64,000 bases of DNA, taken from contig NC_063045.1 of assembly GCF_018812025.1 (NCBI RefSeq), forward strand, positions 53,326,579 to 53,390,578, written 5' to 3'. This document shows, piece after piece, positions 22,065 through 33,300 of the stretch. Source of the DNA: Megalobrama amblycephala (lineage: Eukaryota > Chordata > Actinopteri > Cypriniformes > Xenocyprididae). The position numbers were made by a program, and so were the translations under genes. How positions within the stretch are numbered: the stretch's first letter is position 1; the number at the start of each line of letters is the position of its first letter. The notes under the pieces are model-generated. The model saw nothing but the letters and a program-made list of their open reading frames with translations, searched no databases and had not been told where the DNA came from.

Positions 22065-23243
22065 TACTTCACTGCATATAACCAGTTCAGGCATATTTTT
22101 CTGATGGTGTTTCGAAAAAATCAGGGTGAAATTAATAGACCGTATGATGGTGGAAAAAAAAAACAAAAAAAAACTCCAGTAACACATTATGATTTTTCTA
22201 ATTAGTGTACACACATGACATGATCTGAATCATTTTACAGGTGTGATACCAGCATACTCACGGACATGATAACATGAGCTGAATCTTTCGTCATTCACCG
22301 TGGAGTTTCCAAAACACCACTCCCGTCCAAAGCACACTGTGTGTAGTGATCAACAAAAGGACTTTTTCCTGTGTTCTGCACATTCTGACACTTTTATACT
22401 CCTGAGGAAAAAAAAAGAAAAAAGAAACTTACTATGTTGTCTGTTGTTGTTAATGTTGTCTAATAGAGGACGTTCCTCTTGATTTTGGAAACCTGTCGTG
22501 GACTGTACGTGAACAATGCGGTTTATTTCACTTTTGACTGAAGCAAACAAGCATTTTTAATGAATCATACCTCAGTCCTGTGAGATTTCATTTATTCTGA
22601 GTAAATCAAGTGTACGGAGGAAGCTTTGCACGGTGTACAAAAAGAACGGCGGTTTTCTCTTTGCACATGCTAGCTGTCACGAGTGACCTTACAGAGATTT
22701 GATGTATGAAAAATTGTTGCTTTTTATTTTTCTGCCACTGGCGTCCAGAACGCAGGTTGAGAAGAAGCCAAACGAAAAGCAATCTATTACTGGTGCGCTC
22801 AGATTCCATTTCAAGGACATAGCGAACCTTTTATCTGAAATATTGACATATTTTAATATACAGCCAGTTGAAGACACTGGAGAAAAAAAAAATGTTGACC
22901 CGAAACCCAGAGCTGCTGATTTCTTTCAAGTTGAAGAGCTGTTTTAGGTCAAATGCATATATATATAAAATGCTAATTTTTAATGTTAAATGATCTGATA
23001 TGTATATTCTGATGTAAATGTGTCTTCTTTTTTTTCCTGCTGCAGATGTAAACTGTTTTGTTTGATGACTTCTGTTTTATTTGGTGTAGTCTGGTGGCCA
23101 GAGGCACACGCGCTAAACGACGGAGCCTCGAAAAGATTTACAGAGCCAGTCACGTAATAATATTTAAACAAACGAAGGGAACGGAGCAAGGGAAGAAAAG
23201 TATTGTAATGTTCAAATGTAAAAGAAAAATGTAAAAACAAAAC

Positions 23244-23256
23244 ATTAAAAATTAAA
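23244..23256 (+). terminator. Distal poly(A) signals, paired ATTAAA
   Basis: Two ATTAAA hexamers (23244-23249 and 23251-23256) are followed by gatgtttgttcactgatttc and ggttatttttgtggtggttt, a GT-rich downstream region. This is the best candidate for the msi2 transcript end. Confidence 0.5.
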
Positions 23257-23299
23257 CCAAGATGTTTGTTCACTGATTTCAATTTTGATTCAGGTTATT

Positions 23300-24580
23300 T
23301 TTGTGGTGGTTTGTCTTAATAATGCCTTACTCTCTTGACTTTTTATCATTTTCTTCATTTCTCTTTTTAAAGTGTCATTTAACAGTGGTTTGAACAAACT
23401 TGAGACCAGAAATCTTTTTTTTTTTTTTTTTACCCCATTTTCTCCGAGTACTACACTGAACTACACAAATGCTTGCAATTAAGTAATTAGCTGACTTTAT
23501 ACTCAATATAGCACAATCTTGAGTGGCATAAGTCAATTCATGTAGACTTGATATTACATGTAAATGAGAATGCGATCTCCGTGGGTGATATACACAGCAG
23601 TTGGTGGACATGTTTTGTGCCATAGCTGGTACTATTTAATAGATTTAAAAAGGCTAGAACCAAGGTGGTCTATATTACCTGAAAAGAACGGTCTCGGTCT
23701 GTTAGCATTCCCATTCACCTCAGTTGTTCACTCGCAGACATCACTGATTGGCTGATGGTACCACAAGAGTGCACAAAGTCACAGGCTTTTCACTGGTGAC
23801 TAGAGCTGTGACAGGAAAGGCAACAGTCGGAAAAATTCAAGTCCTTTTTATGCTTTTAAGAGGCCTCTAAAAACAAAAAGATAGATATTATATGTAAGCA
23901 ATAAGGTATGAGAGGCTGTGCTGTATCATGAATACGTCACGGCTGAAGGGCGTTGTTTGCAATCCTTTCAGCCGAGACTTGACATATATTAAAGCCAAAA
24001 ATATATTTCAATACAACTTTCATGAAGTAAACTGTCACTAAAAGCCTTCTTTCCACCGGAAAAAATAGGCCCTGACCGTGAACAGCAACAGAAGTTACAT
24101 TATTACGCCATTAGATGGCGGCAAATACTGTCTTTATGAGTGTGTCGGTCAGTAGCGAAGACTTTTACATTGAAATACTGTTGTGAACACGGAACAAGAC
24201 GCAACTGACAAATGCTTTGACTAGCGCTCTCAGTCACGGGAAAACCCCTTAACTGTTAAAAGGACAAGATAATACATCGGACATTTAAACAGATATTTTA
24301 TTATGAACACTGACCTGAAGGAAAATGCTAAATCTGAATGCAGGTAATAAACTCACTCACCTGATCTCTTTCTCACAATACTCTTCTACATAATACGGTA
24401 TGTTTCAATGAACGATATCAATTGAGAACATACAGTTTATGTTGCTAAGAGTGGTGTTGTGTAGTGATACACAGAACCATTGGGTGAAGCGGTCATATGT
24501 GTATTATCGTGAATAAAACACAGCTATTGACCAATCAGAATCAAGGACCGGAACTAACCGTTTTATAATAGAGGGTATGC
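23300..24580. other. Intergenic, probable repeat in second half
   Basis: Bases 23420-23440 are poly(T). From about 23910 to 24575 the sequence (gctgtatcatgaatacgtca, gtgatacacagaaccattgg, tattgaccaatcagaatcaa) resembles a dispersed fish repeat, but I cannot define its ends. No gene is seen. Confidence 0.4.
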
Positions 24581-24599
24581 AGGTGACGTCACCGTCGAC

Positions 24600-25064
24600 C
24601 GTTAGGACTGCGGTCACGCCTACTGAGTGGCACAAAGACTGAGCGGCAGCATTGGTTTTCAGCGTGAATGCCGCGAAAAACACACAAAACACATCCAAAA
24701 CGGAAAAGAGATTTGTGATTGACTGTACAAATAGCTTTGACACAAAACTTTAGGTATATATTTAAAGACTGCCGAAAGCTACAGAAAAAAGAAGCAAATG
24801 TATCACTGCAATTGACAGAAACAACTGGACTCCAGGCAGAGAAACATGTATTTGCAGTTATCATTTTGTGTACAGGGAGCGCGCGATTTAAAGGGGCCGC
24901 AGCCTGAATCGGTACATAGTTAATGATGTCCCAAAATAGGCAGTTAAAAAAAATAATTTAAAAAAATCTATGGGGTATTTTGAACTGAAACATCACAGAC
25001 ACATTCAGGGGACACCTTAGACTTATATTACATCTTGTAAAAACTGGTTCTAGAGCACCTTTAA
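24600..25064 (+). mobile_element. TTAA element with a decayed THAP domain
   Basis: The right end ...ctggttctagagcacctttaa places TTAA at 25061-25064. Bases 24715-24890 encode a THAP domain in broken frames: DCTNSFDTKL near 24720, then RYIFKDC, and after a frameshift ITAIDRNNWTPGRETCICSYHF near 24805-24868. The last piece has the diagnostic W, P and C-x2-H ligands of the THAP C-terminal half. The same terminal sequence (ttaaaggtgccc) starts another copy at the end of the window (63986). THAP plus TTAA ends points to a Kolobok-type relationship (inference). The left end is uncertain. Confidence 0.7.
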
Positions 25065-25990
25065 ATTCTGCATAATTGGGTGTTTTTAAATAAACACTGA
25101 CAAAAACTAAAAAACAAAAAAGTTTTAGGGCTGGACAGTATGACGATATAAGTGATTACTCGGATTTAAACCAATATTCACAGGCAGATTTGCTTTATGT
25201 ATTTCCCCGGCGTCAAAATTAGGCACATATAAACGTCAGGAAACACGACTCCTGGATATTCATGGATTTTATATTTTTATATTCATGGTTTATTTGACAA
25301 GTTGTAAGGAACACTTTCGAGCCCAACCTTTGGTGTAATCGTTTGTTTTACTCGCGTTTTCCAGTCACGCAGCAGGTTCTTTTGCCACTCAGTCCAGATG
25401 AGGGAGCGCGTTCCGGCGGGAAAGTGACGTCGATAGCCTAACATGCAAGGTGTGTGCGTGCTACCGTTCAAAAGTTCGGGGTCAGTAAAACTTCTCTTAT
25501 GCTCAATCAAGGCTGCATTAGTTTTATAAAAAAAATACAGTTAAAAACAGTAAAAAAAGGTATGCCTATAATCTTTTACATGAGTTTTCGTCCGAACCAT
25601 CCGAGACTCGCGACAATTATATTTGAGAAACGGTTTCTATTTTTCCTCGACGTCTTGGCTGGAACAACAACACAAAGTATGGCAATGATAATCTCAGGTA
25701 ATGTTTATCTGATTTACTTATTGTTAGCGTGTAATGTGACTTTGAATATCATTTTGTGTGTCTTGGCCGTACTGAAAGCAGCAATGGACAATTCACCTCA
25801 GATCTTCAAAATAAAAAGGAAACAAGAACGTTCAAACTGTCACCTCATTTTGAACAGAACTTAGTACGTATTTATAATAGTGTCAAAATGGTGTAATATT
25901 CATAAATTTGACTATGTACTTGATCCATTTCGTTGTGATTGCGGGAGCTTGCCGAGAGAGCCCGCCTACGCGCTCTTCTGATTGGCTGTG
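25065..25990. other. Intergenic, with a repeat fragment
   Basis: Bases 25462-25560 (taccgttcaaaagttcgggg tcagtaaaact ...) are an end fragment of the family at 57218-58162. The ORF at 25454-25864 starts inside that repeat and has two hydrophobic stretches but no recognisable domain. I do not call a gene. Confidence 0.4.
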
Positions 25991-26019
25991 ATTTTTGATT
26001 GACTTTATCACGTCGCATT

Positions 26020-26720
26020 TGGGGCAAATTCAAGCTCAAACCGGTGCGCAACCTATGTGCGCAACGTTTTGCTACGGTTTCCGGGTTTAACGACATGTTT
26101 CCTGGAAACGGTGTGCAACGGGTTTGAGATACGTTTTCTCTTGTTTGGTGGGTGTGTCAAAATGTTAGCCCAATCAGCATCAACATGCATATAAACCACT
26201 CAGTATTAAAGAAACAGCTCGTAAATGTAATTAACATCAAAATAAATTCACAAGAGCAACAAGTATATTGTTTGCACGTTTATATACATTAATGGCAAAA
26301 TAATAAGAGCACAAGTACAGATCTAACTTCTTTAAGTCAGTCTAAATATCATTTAGTAATTGAAATGTCTTCTGGTCCATATCCTTTCCTTAGGAAGGTG
26401 TGCTAGACACTGATTAATGTAACGTAAAATACTAATATATTTTGCTATTGTATTGTGGAGTGATACTTTCATAAACTTTCATAAACATAAAGGCAAATGT
26501 TGGATCAAAATAATTAGGAACCACAGTTTCCACAAATCCCTTCACTCGATTGGGATGTTGTCTGATAATTCTTCAAAAAGAACACAAAGAATGACCTTCT
26601 CAGCTGCCATAGTTGCAACTCTTGCGTCATCAGAACAGGGTGTTCAACGCACCACCGTTTCCGTTTAAAAAAAAAAAAAAAAAAAACGTTTTGCAACATT
26701 TTGTCGGGGCTGAACGCAGC
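26020..26720. mobile_element. Probable degenerate DNA transposon
   Basis: The left part (gcgcaacgttttgctacggtttccgg, gaaacggtgtgcaacgggtt) and the inverted right part (aacgcaccaccgtttccgtt, aacgttttgcaacattttgt) share the motif aacgttttgc and are weakly inverted. There is a poly(A) run at 26667-26686. The boundaries and family are unresolved. Confidence 0.4.
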
Positions 26721-26819
26721 CCAGGTGTTGACACCATATAGGTTGACACATAATTTGTTTGTCGCTGGAATCTTATTGCATCACGTTAGGACACGGTGTG
26801 ATACTGTACAATAACTTTT

Positions 26820-27050
26820 TATTTAAAAATGTAGTTTATTCCTGTGATGCAAAGCTTAATTTTCAACATCATTACTCCAGTCTTCAGTTTCACATGATCC
26901 TTCAGAAATCATTCTAATATGCTGATTTGGTGCTCAGTAACATTTATTCTTATCAACAATGCTGGAGACAGTTGTGCTGCTTAATACTTTTGTAGAAAGA
27001 AACTGTGATACAGTGTTTAGGATTCTTTGATGAATAAATCTGGAAGTTTT
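26820..27050. mobile_element. Dispersed DNA repeat arm (family of 57218-58162)
   Basis: The sequence cattactccagtcttcagtt tcacatgatccttcagaaat cattctaatatgctgatttg is almost identical to the arms of the foldback element at 57218-58162. It is a single arm. Confidence 0.85.
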
Positions 27051-28000
27051 AGAAAGCCCTATTTAGACCTGTAACTAAATTTGGCCACATCTGTCCGTCC
27101 CATCAGCTCTGACTCATAAATGGACGTCTCCGGGCCTGTCCAGCTGTCTAAACTCACTAAGTGGCCCTTGTCTCTGTCACGACCGCCTCGTCCTTGTCTC
27201 AACGAGATCTCTTGTCTTTGTGCTGCCACTACCAGCAGGTCTTCCATCTACTAAAGTGAGAATATCATGCTGCTTTCTGCTAAACCTCACCCGAAAACAT
27301 TTCTGAATCTGTCAAGATTCCCAAGCAGCCTGCAGATGTTCAGGCTCATTTATAAACATGATGCTTATCAATAATTAGTCAACAGACACATTCTTTTATT
27401 ATTGATGCAGAAAGTCAATGACCTTCCTGGCGTTGAGTTGGTCCATGAGGGTTTGGCTTGGGCTTTCATTGCATAACTTTTCAGATCACTTGTAGCCTGT
27501 TTTAGTTCCAAATCATCATAGATCTTAAATTCAAAAATGATAATTACAATTATTAGTATATTTTGCTTTTTTTATTGGTTTAATATTTAAATATTGGATA
27601 TATCAAAAATGACACTGTGGGATTTTGTGCTTCATTGTTTTCCCAAACAGAGCATGAAGCAATATGTGCAACCCAGTCCATAAATATAACATTTATTGCT
27701 ACTAAAGGACTCAAATGACAAGAAATTATATTGCATTGTCACTAAAGACTTCAATAACGTTTCCTTTATCTACATCACTCAAACCAGAATGCCAACAGAG
27801 AGCAGCACACATTCACATGAGTAATAATGGCATTCACTCAGAGCTCCTATTATTGGACTACACGCAGGACTATAGCAGGATGAGACCACCAAACATGCAA
27901 AAAAGTTAATAGTTATGACGGACACAACCACCATAACTCCTCCAAAAAACATTTCTGATCAGCTGGCAGTCACGACTTCAAATCACGACTAACGACTTTG
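27050..28000. other. Intergenic, nothing recognised
   Basis: There is no exon, RNA gene or clear repeat. Bases 27060-27260 are somewhat GC-rich. The ORFs here are short and without domains. Confidence 0.35.
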
Positions 28001-28002
28001 TA

Positions 28003-28387
28003 GCGTTCCAGGAAAGTCACGCCAAAATGCCTAAAAGTGTAAACAAACCAACATGGCGGACCGTATGGGGCTTATGCTCATTAACAATTATTTCTGTCGC
28101 CAAAGGTGCTTACTCCTTGCTTATTTGAGGGAAACGGAGGAGGAAAACAGCACATAAGGCAAGAGAAGCGGTTATACCTTTTATTTTACCGTGCACTTGC
28201 ATAAACACCGCATCCGTAGGGGCTGCCATTGATGTTTCGCGGGCTATGTGACGTCAGAACCCGTAACTGGGAGTACATCGATCTAGTACGAGTTCACGGG
28301 TGGGAAGTCACGGCTTTGACTGCTGTTCCAGTGCACTTTCATGGGTAGAAGGTCGTAAAAACACGGGTTACGGGTTGCCTGGAACGA
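28003..28387. mobile_element. Short inverted-end element (gcgttccagg / cctggaacg)
   Basis: The inverted ends are gcgttccagg (28003-28012) and cctggaacga (28378-28387). The interior is GC-richer than its surroundings, with motifs acatggcggaccgtatgggg and gaggaggaaaacagcacata that look like an old transposon exon, though no domain can be assigned. It is about 385 bp and non-autonomous. Confidence 0.5.
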
Positions 28388-28992
28388 GGCATAATAATCA
28401 GTTTAACCTGATAGAAAATATATATTTAATGTTATCCGTGTTATTTTTCATCTGCAAATACCAATGTGGACTTTTATAAAGATCCGAATGGCCATTAACT
28501 TTTAAATGCATCATTATGCATTAATGCATTAATTATAAATTAATCAACGCGCTGCATTTCTCTCCGATACGGTAGGAAATTAACTAAATGAAATATGGAG
28601 GATGTAAGATGATTGACAGGCCAGTTTACGGTGACAGGATGCGACAGAGAGAAAAGACGCGATTGTATGATGTGTTAGTATGTCCCAAAGCTTGTCTACT
28701 CTTTTGCTACACACTCAAAAGTAAGTACTTTTTGTTCACAGAAAGAGTACATATTTTTAGGGCGTAGTATAAGTAGGCGAATTGGGACGCAGCACATCTC
28801 TTTTGTCTACTTACAACCAATGATTTCTTCGAGGGGAGGGTCCATGACCGGGTAAATATATAGGCTTTTCCAGATCTTTCGATCTAATGGACAAAAATTA
28901 GCTTGCGCAATTTACATATGAAAGCACACAGCAATGATGGAAAAACATACGGAGAGCAGCAGCTTTCGTTTCTGCTCTGACAGCCACAAGAT
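28388..28992. other. Intergenic, nothing recognised
   Basis: AT-rich at 28490-28540 with overlapping TAATGCATTA motifs. No gene or clear transposon. Confidence 0.35.
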
Positions 28993-29910
28993 ATGGAGTC
29001 AAATTAATGCCTTAAAGTTTTGCACAAAAATAAAGTTTTGCAAAACAAAAAAGAATTGAGCAATAAAAAAATGTTTTGCAAACAAAAATAAAGAATTGCA
29101 AAGGAAAAATAAAGTATTGAGCAGAAAAAAATAAGTTTTGCAAGCAAAAATAATAAATTGCAAAATAAAATAACGTAGTGCAAAAATAAAAATATAATCA
29201 ATTACAAAAATCAATGACAGCTGTAATCCTATTTTATCTTTGCCACATATTTTTCATGCTCAAACCTACTAAATCATTTGCAACGCTCATTTTATTCTGC
29301 GTTTCAGTCAAGCGTGCGCTCACGATACCGGTTTTCTTTTGCGCTGCACTTTTCTGTGCGGATCGTAATCGGCGACAACATATGCTAAACAAACCAACAA
29401 AAACAAACCATTCATTATTTTTAACCATGTCAAAGAATTATTTCACCTGTCGCTGATTACGTTCCCCTCCAATGCATTTCGCGGGGGCGTGCCCCCGTTT
29501 CTTGACTCCACCCCCACGTCAAACTAGTGCCATAAAGAGATCCGCACAGAAAAGTGCAGCGCAAAAGAAAACCAGTATCGTGAGCGCACGCTTGACTGAA
29601 ACGCAGAATAAAATGAGCGTTGCAAATGATTTAGTAGGTTTGAGCATGAAAAATATGTGGCAAAGATAAAATAGGATTACAGCTGTCATTGATTTTTGTA
29701 ATTGATTATATTTTTATTTTTGCACTACTTTATTTTATTTTGCAATTTATTATTTTTGTTTGCAAAACTTATTTTTTTCTGCTCAATACTTTATTTTTCC
29801 TTTGCAATTCTTTATTTTTGTTTGCAAAACATTTTTTTATTGCTCAATTCTTTTTTGTTTTGCAAAACTTTATTTTTGTTCAAAACTTTAAGGCATTAAT
29901 TTGACTCCAT
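28993..29910. repeat. Large near-perfect inverted repeat, 372-bp arms
   Basis: The left arm 28993-29364 and right arm 29539-29910 are reverse complements with only about 4 mismatches in 372 bases by eye (for example gcacaaa/gaacaaa near the outer end and ataccgg/atactgg near the inner end). The 174-bp loop (29365-29538) holds a smaller stem (gtaatcggcgac ... gtcgctgattac) and cgggggcgtgcccccg. The arms are rich in tttgcaaaacaaaaa-type motifs. The hydrophobic ORFs in both arms are translations of this AT-rich repeat and are not genes. It is probably a young foldback element; a clear target duplication is not seen. Confidence 0.93.
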
Positions 29911-30775
29911 TTGACGGCGAACGCTGTGAGTGTGTGTTAGAAATCAGCAATGATGAGAGAATATTGTGCTTGGTTTGTTTTTGTCTTCAAACCAAACTTG
30001 GGTCTTCAGCCGACAAAGTTTAAATTCTGTCTGGCTAGCCCCCACCTCCCACCCCTCCATAATAATATTCCATGATAGTCTCGTGGTAGAATTTTTGTTA
30101 ATAGAGTCAGAGGTCCAGCCATGCTCTAATTATCAGTGGTTCGAATCTGCCCTCATATAGTTTTTTTCCCTCACAAAGTTCAAAGAAGTTCATTAATGTT
30201 TGTATATCAAGAGCAGGGATGTTTGTGTGCTTTTTGTTAGTGATTTCCCTGGAAAGAGTCAAGCGATATAGACTAACTTATACAAGCCACAACGTTCCTC
30301 TGCATGATTTCAAAAACAACACGTTTTAGCAGTTAGCTTATTTAACTCAAATTAACGTCAACTGGATGTTTCATTTGCATTATATCCGTGCAGCGAGATG
30401 ACAATTTCGACCCCAAAACACATTCTTTTCACAAGTGTTGTCGCGAGTCGTGCTCTCGCTGATATCTGATACAAGGAGAGTTTGAGTTTGAGCGCGCGCA
30501 TGTATCTGATCCATGATCTGATCGAGAACAGAGCCATTTGTGCTCGCACATCACTTGGATGCGCTCTCGACGTTTGCCATTAAAATATCGCCATAGAAAC
30601 AGCCTTAAATAAACTATAAAAAAGGGTAAAGATCGTGTCTGAAAGCTCCAATCGATTTTTTTATTAGTTAAATCAATGGAGAATATCTCGTATTTTTCCG
30701 TGGGTGCTCGACCATTTCCGTGGGTGCTCCAGCCCCCGAGCATCCACGGGATCGCGCCTATGAATCCAACCCAAT
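29911..30775. other. Intergenic, possible worn SINE
   Basis: Bases 30070-30160 include gtctcgtggtagaattttt and ggttcgaatctgccc; the second matches a tRNA box B well, suggesting an old tRNA-derived SINE, but the head is too poor to be sure. Nothing else is recognised. Confidence 0.3.
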
Positions 30776-31602
30776 ACACTGCGTTCCAAATTATTATGCA
30801 AGTGACATATCAGTAAGATTTCAGTACAATAAACATTCAGATTTTAGTTTTTCTAAGAAAATGTTTGTTTGTTTATTTATCCATGTCTTTTTAGATAACT
30901 GGTATCAATCTCAGACAAAATAATTTGCCAGGTCTATGGAAACCCTACTTAGAGGTTGTTCCACATTATTAAGCAAGTCACAGTTCTCATGCAATATGGG
31001 GAGGAAGAAAGATCTTTCTGAAGATGAAAAGCATGAAATGGTCCAATGTTCTGCAAAAGGCATGAAAACATCTAATATTTTGTGAAAACTGAATGGAGAT
31101 TATCAAATTATCATAAGATTTGTGAGTGATCCAGAACTCGATCAGATAAAGGCTTATTAATGAAAGTTCCTGTCAAAAAAATTAATTGTATTAAAAGGGC
31201 ACCTATAAAAAAGCCAGTGTTGAGCAGCAAACAGGTATTTGAAGCTTCTGGTGTCTCTGGAGTCTTGAGAAGCTCTCCATGCAGGCTGGCAGTTGTGCGT
31301 AAAGATGCATTTCAGCCACTCCAAACCAAACCTCACAAAGAGAAACATTTACAGTGGGTGTAGAAATACATTTTCAAACAGTTTTAGTGCTGTGGTGTTT
31401 TTTTGCAGCATGGGATAGTGCATACTAGTGCATTGTATTTCAGAAGACAACAGAAAATGGCCAGTTATGAAATTCACATATCTTGCAGAAGTCATTTTAA
31501 TACCCTCAGAGACCCTAAAGGGACCTTCCATCTCACTTCCCAAAATTCCAGCCCAAATCATCACCCGCTAGCTCCCTGCTGACGTCTTGTTGGAACATGT
31601 GT
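30776..31602. mobile_element. Tc1/mariner relic with internal inversion
   Basis: The left end (cactgcgttccaaattattatgcaagtgac) and interior (ggttgttccacattattaag caagtcac) are those of a fish Tc1/mariner. On the plus strand, MGRKKDLSEDEKHEMVQCSA starts at about 30998 and further pieces continue to KPHKEKHLQWV near 31359. From about 31380 to 31602 the transposase-like sequence is on the minus strand: read from 31602 back it gives PTRRQQG, then MIWAGILGSEMEGPFRVSEG near 31560 and KMTSARYVNFITGHFLL, ending near the catalytic aspartate block (a remnant of MHDNAPSHAAK near 31410). So the second half is inverted relative to the first, and the 3' end is missing. Many stops are present; it is dead. 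Confidence 0.8.
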
Positions 31603-32133
31603 AATTTTAATTACGTAGCATATTACATTTAATTACATACTAATATTATGCATTATTATGCATTGTAAATTATGCAAAATTACAGCATTTAAATGGTTCA
31701 CCTTTTCCTATGGTCTCCTTGCTGTCATATAGTGTCTCTCTCAGTGAACGGGACACAGATTTTACTAGTAAAATTTATAAAATTAATAATATATGTGTCA
31801 AATAATGTTCTTAGTCTTTTCTTCCTGTGGGGGAGACTACAATAATTTACTATGAATTAAATGGAAATCAAATTAAATACAATTTATTGTGTAACCAAAA
31901 TACCAATAATGCCCAAAAGAAAAAGAAAAAACTTAGCGTGTGACTTTTAATTATAAACAAGCCCGAAATACAAAGGTACTCTTATTTTGAAATGTCTGTA
32001 CTATTGCAGGCTGATCCTTCAGATTCTTACAATTTTCTAAAACATTTTATATAAAGGCCATAAAGTAGACATTGTAGTAATTCATCAACTTGAGTTCATT
32101 AGCAATTGCTTGGCATAAATCTGCGCTTTTCAT
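31603..32133. other. Intergenic AT-rich sequence
   Basis: Nothing recognised; it contains repeated ATTATGCATTATTATGCATT motifs at about 31648-31668. No gene. Confidence 0.35.
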
Positions 32134-32652
32134 TAGGGGTGTGACGAGACCGGTATCTCACGAGACGAGACGAGACGAGACTCGAGATTGAGTTCACAAG
32201 ACGAGACAAAATGGCTAAATACATGACTAGAAAAAATATTCTGCAGGTGTATTTGAAATGTTTTAACTAATCATCTTGTAATGAATGTCATTTCAGTTCT
32301 ACTTTCTGAGACTGAATTATCATCTGCAGTAAAAGACAACAATACTCAAGTACTGTAAAAGTATTGTAAAATCACGTTTGAATGCGCGCTCGCTTTTACT
32401 TTCACTTTCAACGGTGGCGCGTACTCTGTAAATATGGAGCGGCGGCGACCGTTATCCGACTGAATTAAATGTTTTTTTTTTTTAATTTAAATACAAAGCA
32501 AAACGACAGTGGAGGCATAATGTAAACGTAGCGGTGGCATATTCTTTCCTAATCATCCTAACACTCTGTCATGGCAACATCACGAGACTACTTTTCGCCT
32601 CGACGAGAAATCTCGTCACAGTTTAGTCTCGCGAGATCTCGTGCCACCCCTA
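32134..32652. mobile_element. hAT-type MITE with perfect 8-bp target duplication
   Basis: It is flanked by cttttcat on both sides (32126-32133 and 32653-32660), an exact 8-bp duplication as made by hAT transposases. The terminal inverted repeats begin taggggtg(tg/gc)acgaga and end tctcgtgccacccct a. The left end adds a short (acgag)n run. It is 519 bp and lacks a transposase, so it is non-autonomous. Confidence 0.92.
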
Positions 32653-33094
32653 CTTTTCATTGATTGAGAATCACTTTGAAGCAGTCTGAAGCGCTGTTGC
32701 ACGAGCTTATAGAACGCGCAACAGCGCCACCTAGTGACTTTGCAAAATGCAGCGCTTGTGGGAATGTCAGCGGGAGTAAACAGTTCTAACGTACACGTAA
32801 CGAGCAGGTATGAAACGACTAGTTTATCGATCACAGATGGTTTCATTATCTTGCGCGGATATAAAAGTATAAGTGGATAAAAATAATAAAAGCAAAAATG
32901 TGTCTCCAAATATACTTGGGCGGCCGTTATTATACGTGGGCGGCCCGCCCAAGTAAAGTCTGTGTGGGAAGCACTGATCTCACTTCCTTTTGGGTTTACA
33001 GATTTTGCACCCAGTGGTTTTTTTGTAGGTATTGGGCTGTTACATCTGTCTACCGAATTTCATACCTGTACGTGAAACGTAGTGTGAAGGGCGC

Positions 33095-33300
33095 TTAATT
33101 GAAATTTTGTAGGTGGCGCTATCGAGCCATTTTGCCGCACCTAATTCTGAAAACCATATCAGATGTAAATTTTCACCACTTCTGACATGTGTGCAGAGTT
33201 TTCGAGCATGTTCAGGCCCTCAAAAATGCGATTCATTTTGGAGAAGAAGAAGAATTGACTGAGCAATTACAACACCATCGGTGACCGGGCCCTAAATATT
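33095..33300. repeat. Dispersed repeat fragment
   Basis: The sequence tgtaggtggcgctatcgagc, gagttttcgagcatgttcag, aaatgcgattcattttggag aagaagaagaa and the final gaccgggccctaaat look like a widespread fish repeat. The ends are undefined. Confidence 0.5.

Larger units (their letters stand above)
21195..23290 (+). other. msi2: msi2 3'UTR, with a probable 118-bp intron
   Basis: Bases 21195-21230 are the first UTR piece. A donor gtatgc at 21231 and an acceptor tgaatcaccag ending at 21348, with a pyrimidine-rich tract between, predict a 118-bp intron. UTR resumes at about 21349 with agttcgcctggaggccctgg. The rest is AT-rich and free of transposons, unlike the DNA on either side, as expected for a retained UTR. 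A Pumilio-type site is at 22057-22064. The 3' end is inferred near 23265-23290 from ATTAAA signals followed by GT-rich sequence. The ORF at 22699-22947 is within this UTR and is not a gene. Confidence 0.6.

Noticed and set aside
22699..22947. 82-codon ORF downstream of msi2
   Set aside because: It lies within the msi2 3'UTR, has no domain and weak coding character.
25454..25864. 136-codon ORF with two hydrophobic stretches
   Set aside because: It begins inside a dispersed repeat (25462-25560), has no recognisable domain, and hydrophobic runs are common in AT-rich translations.
28999..29904. Mirror hydrophobic ORFs rich in F, L and I in both arms of the palindrome
   Set aside because: They arise from tttgcaaaacaaaaa-type repeat sequence and exist only because the arms are copies; no protein family fits.
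30070..30160. Possible tRNA gene from ggttcgaatctgccc
   Set aside because: Only a box B is convincing; no cloverleaf or acceptor stem could be paired by eye. At most an old SINE.
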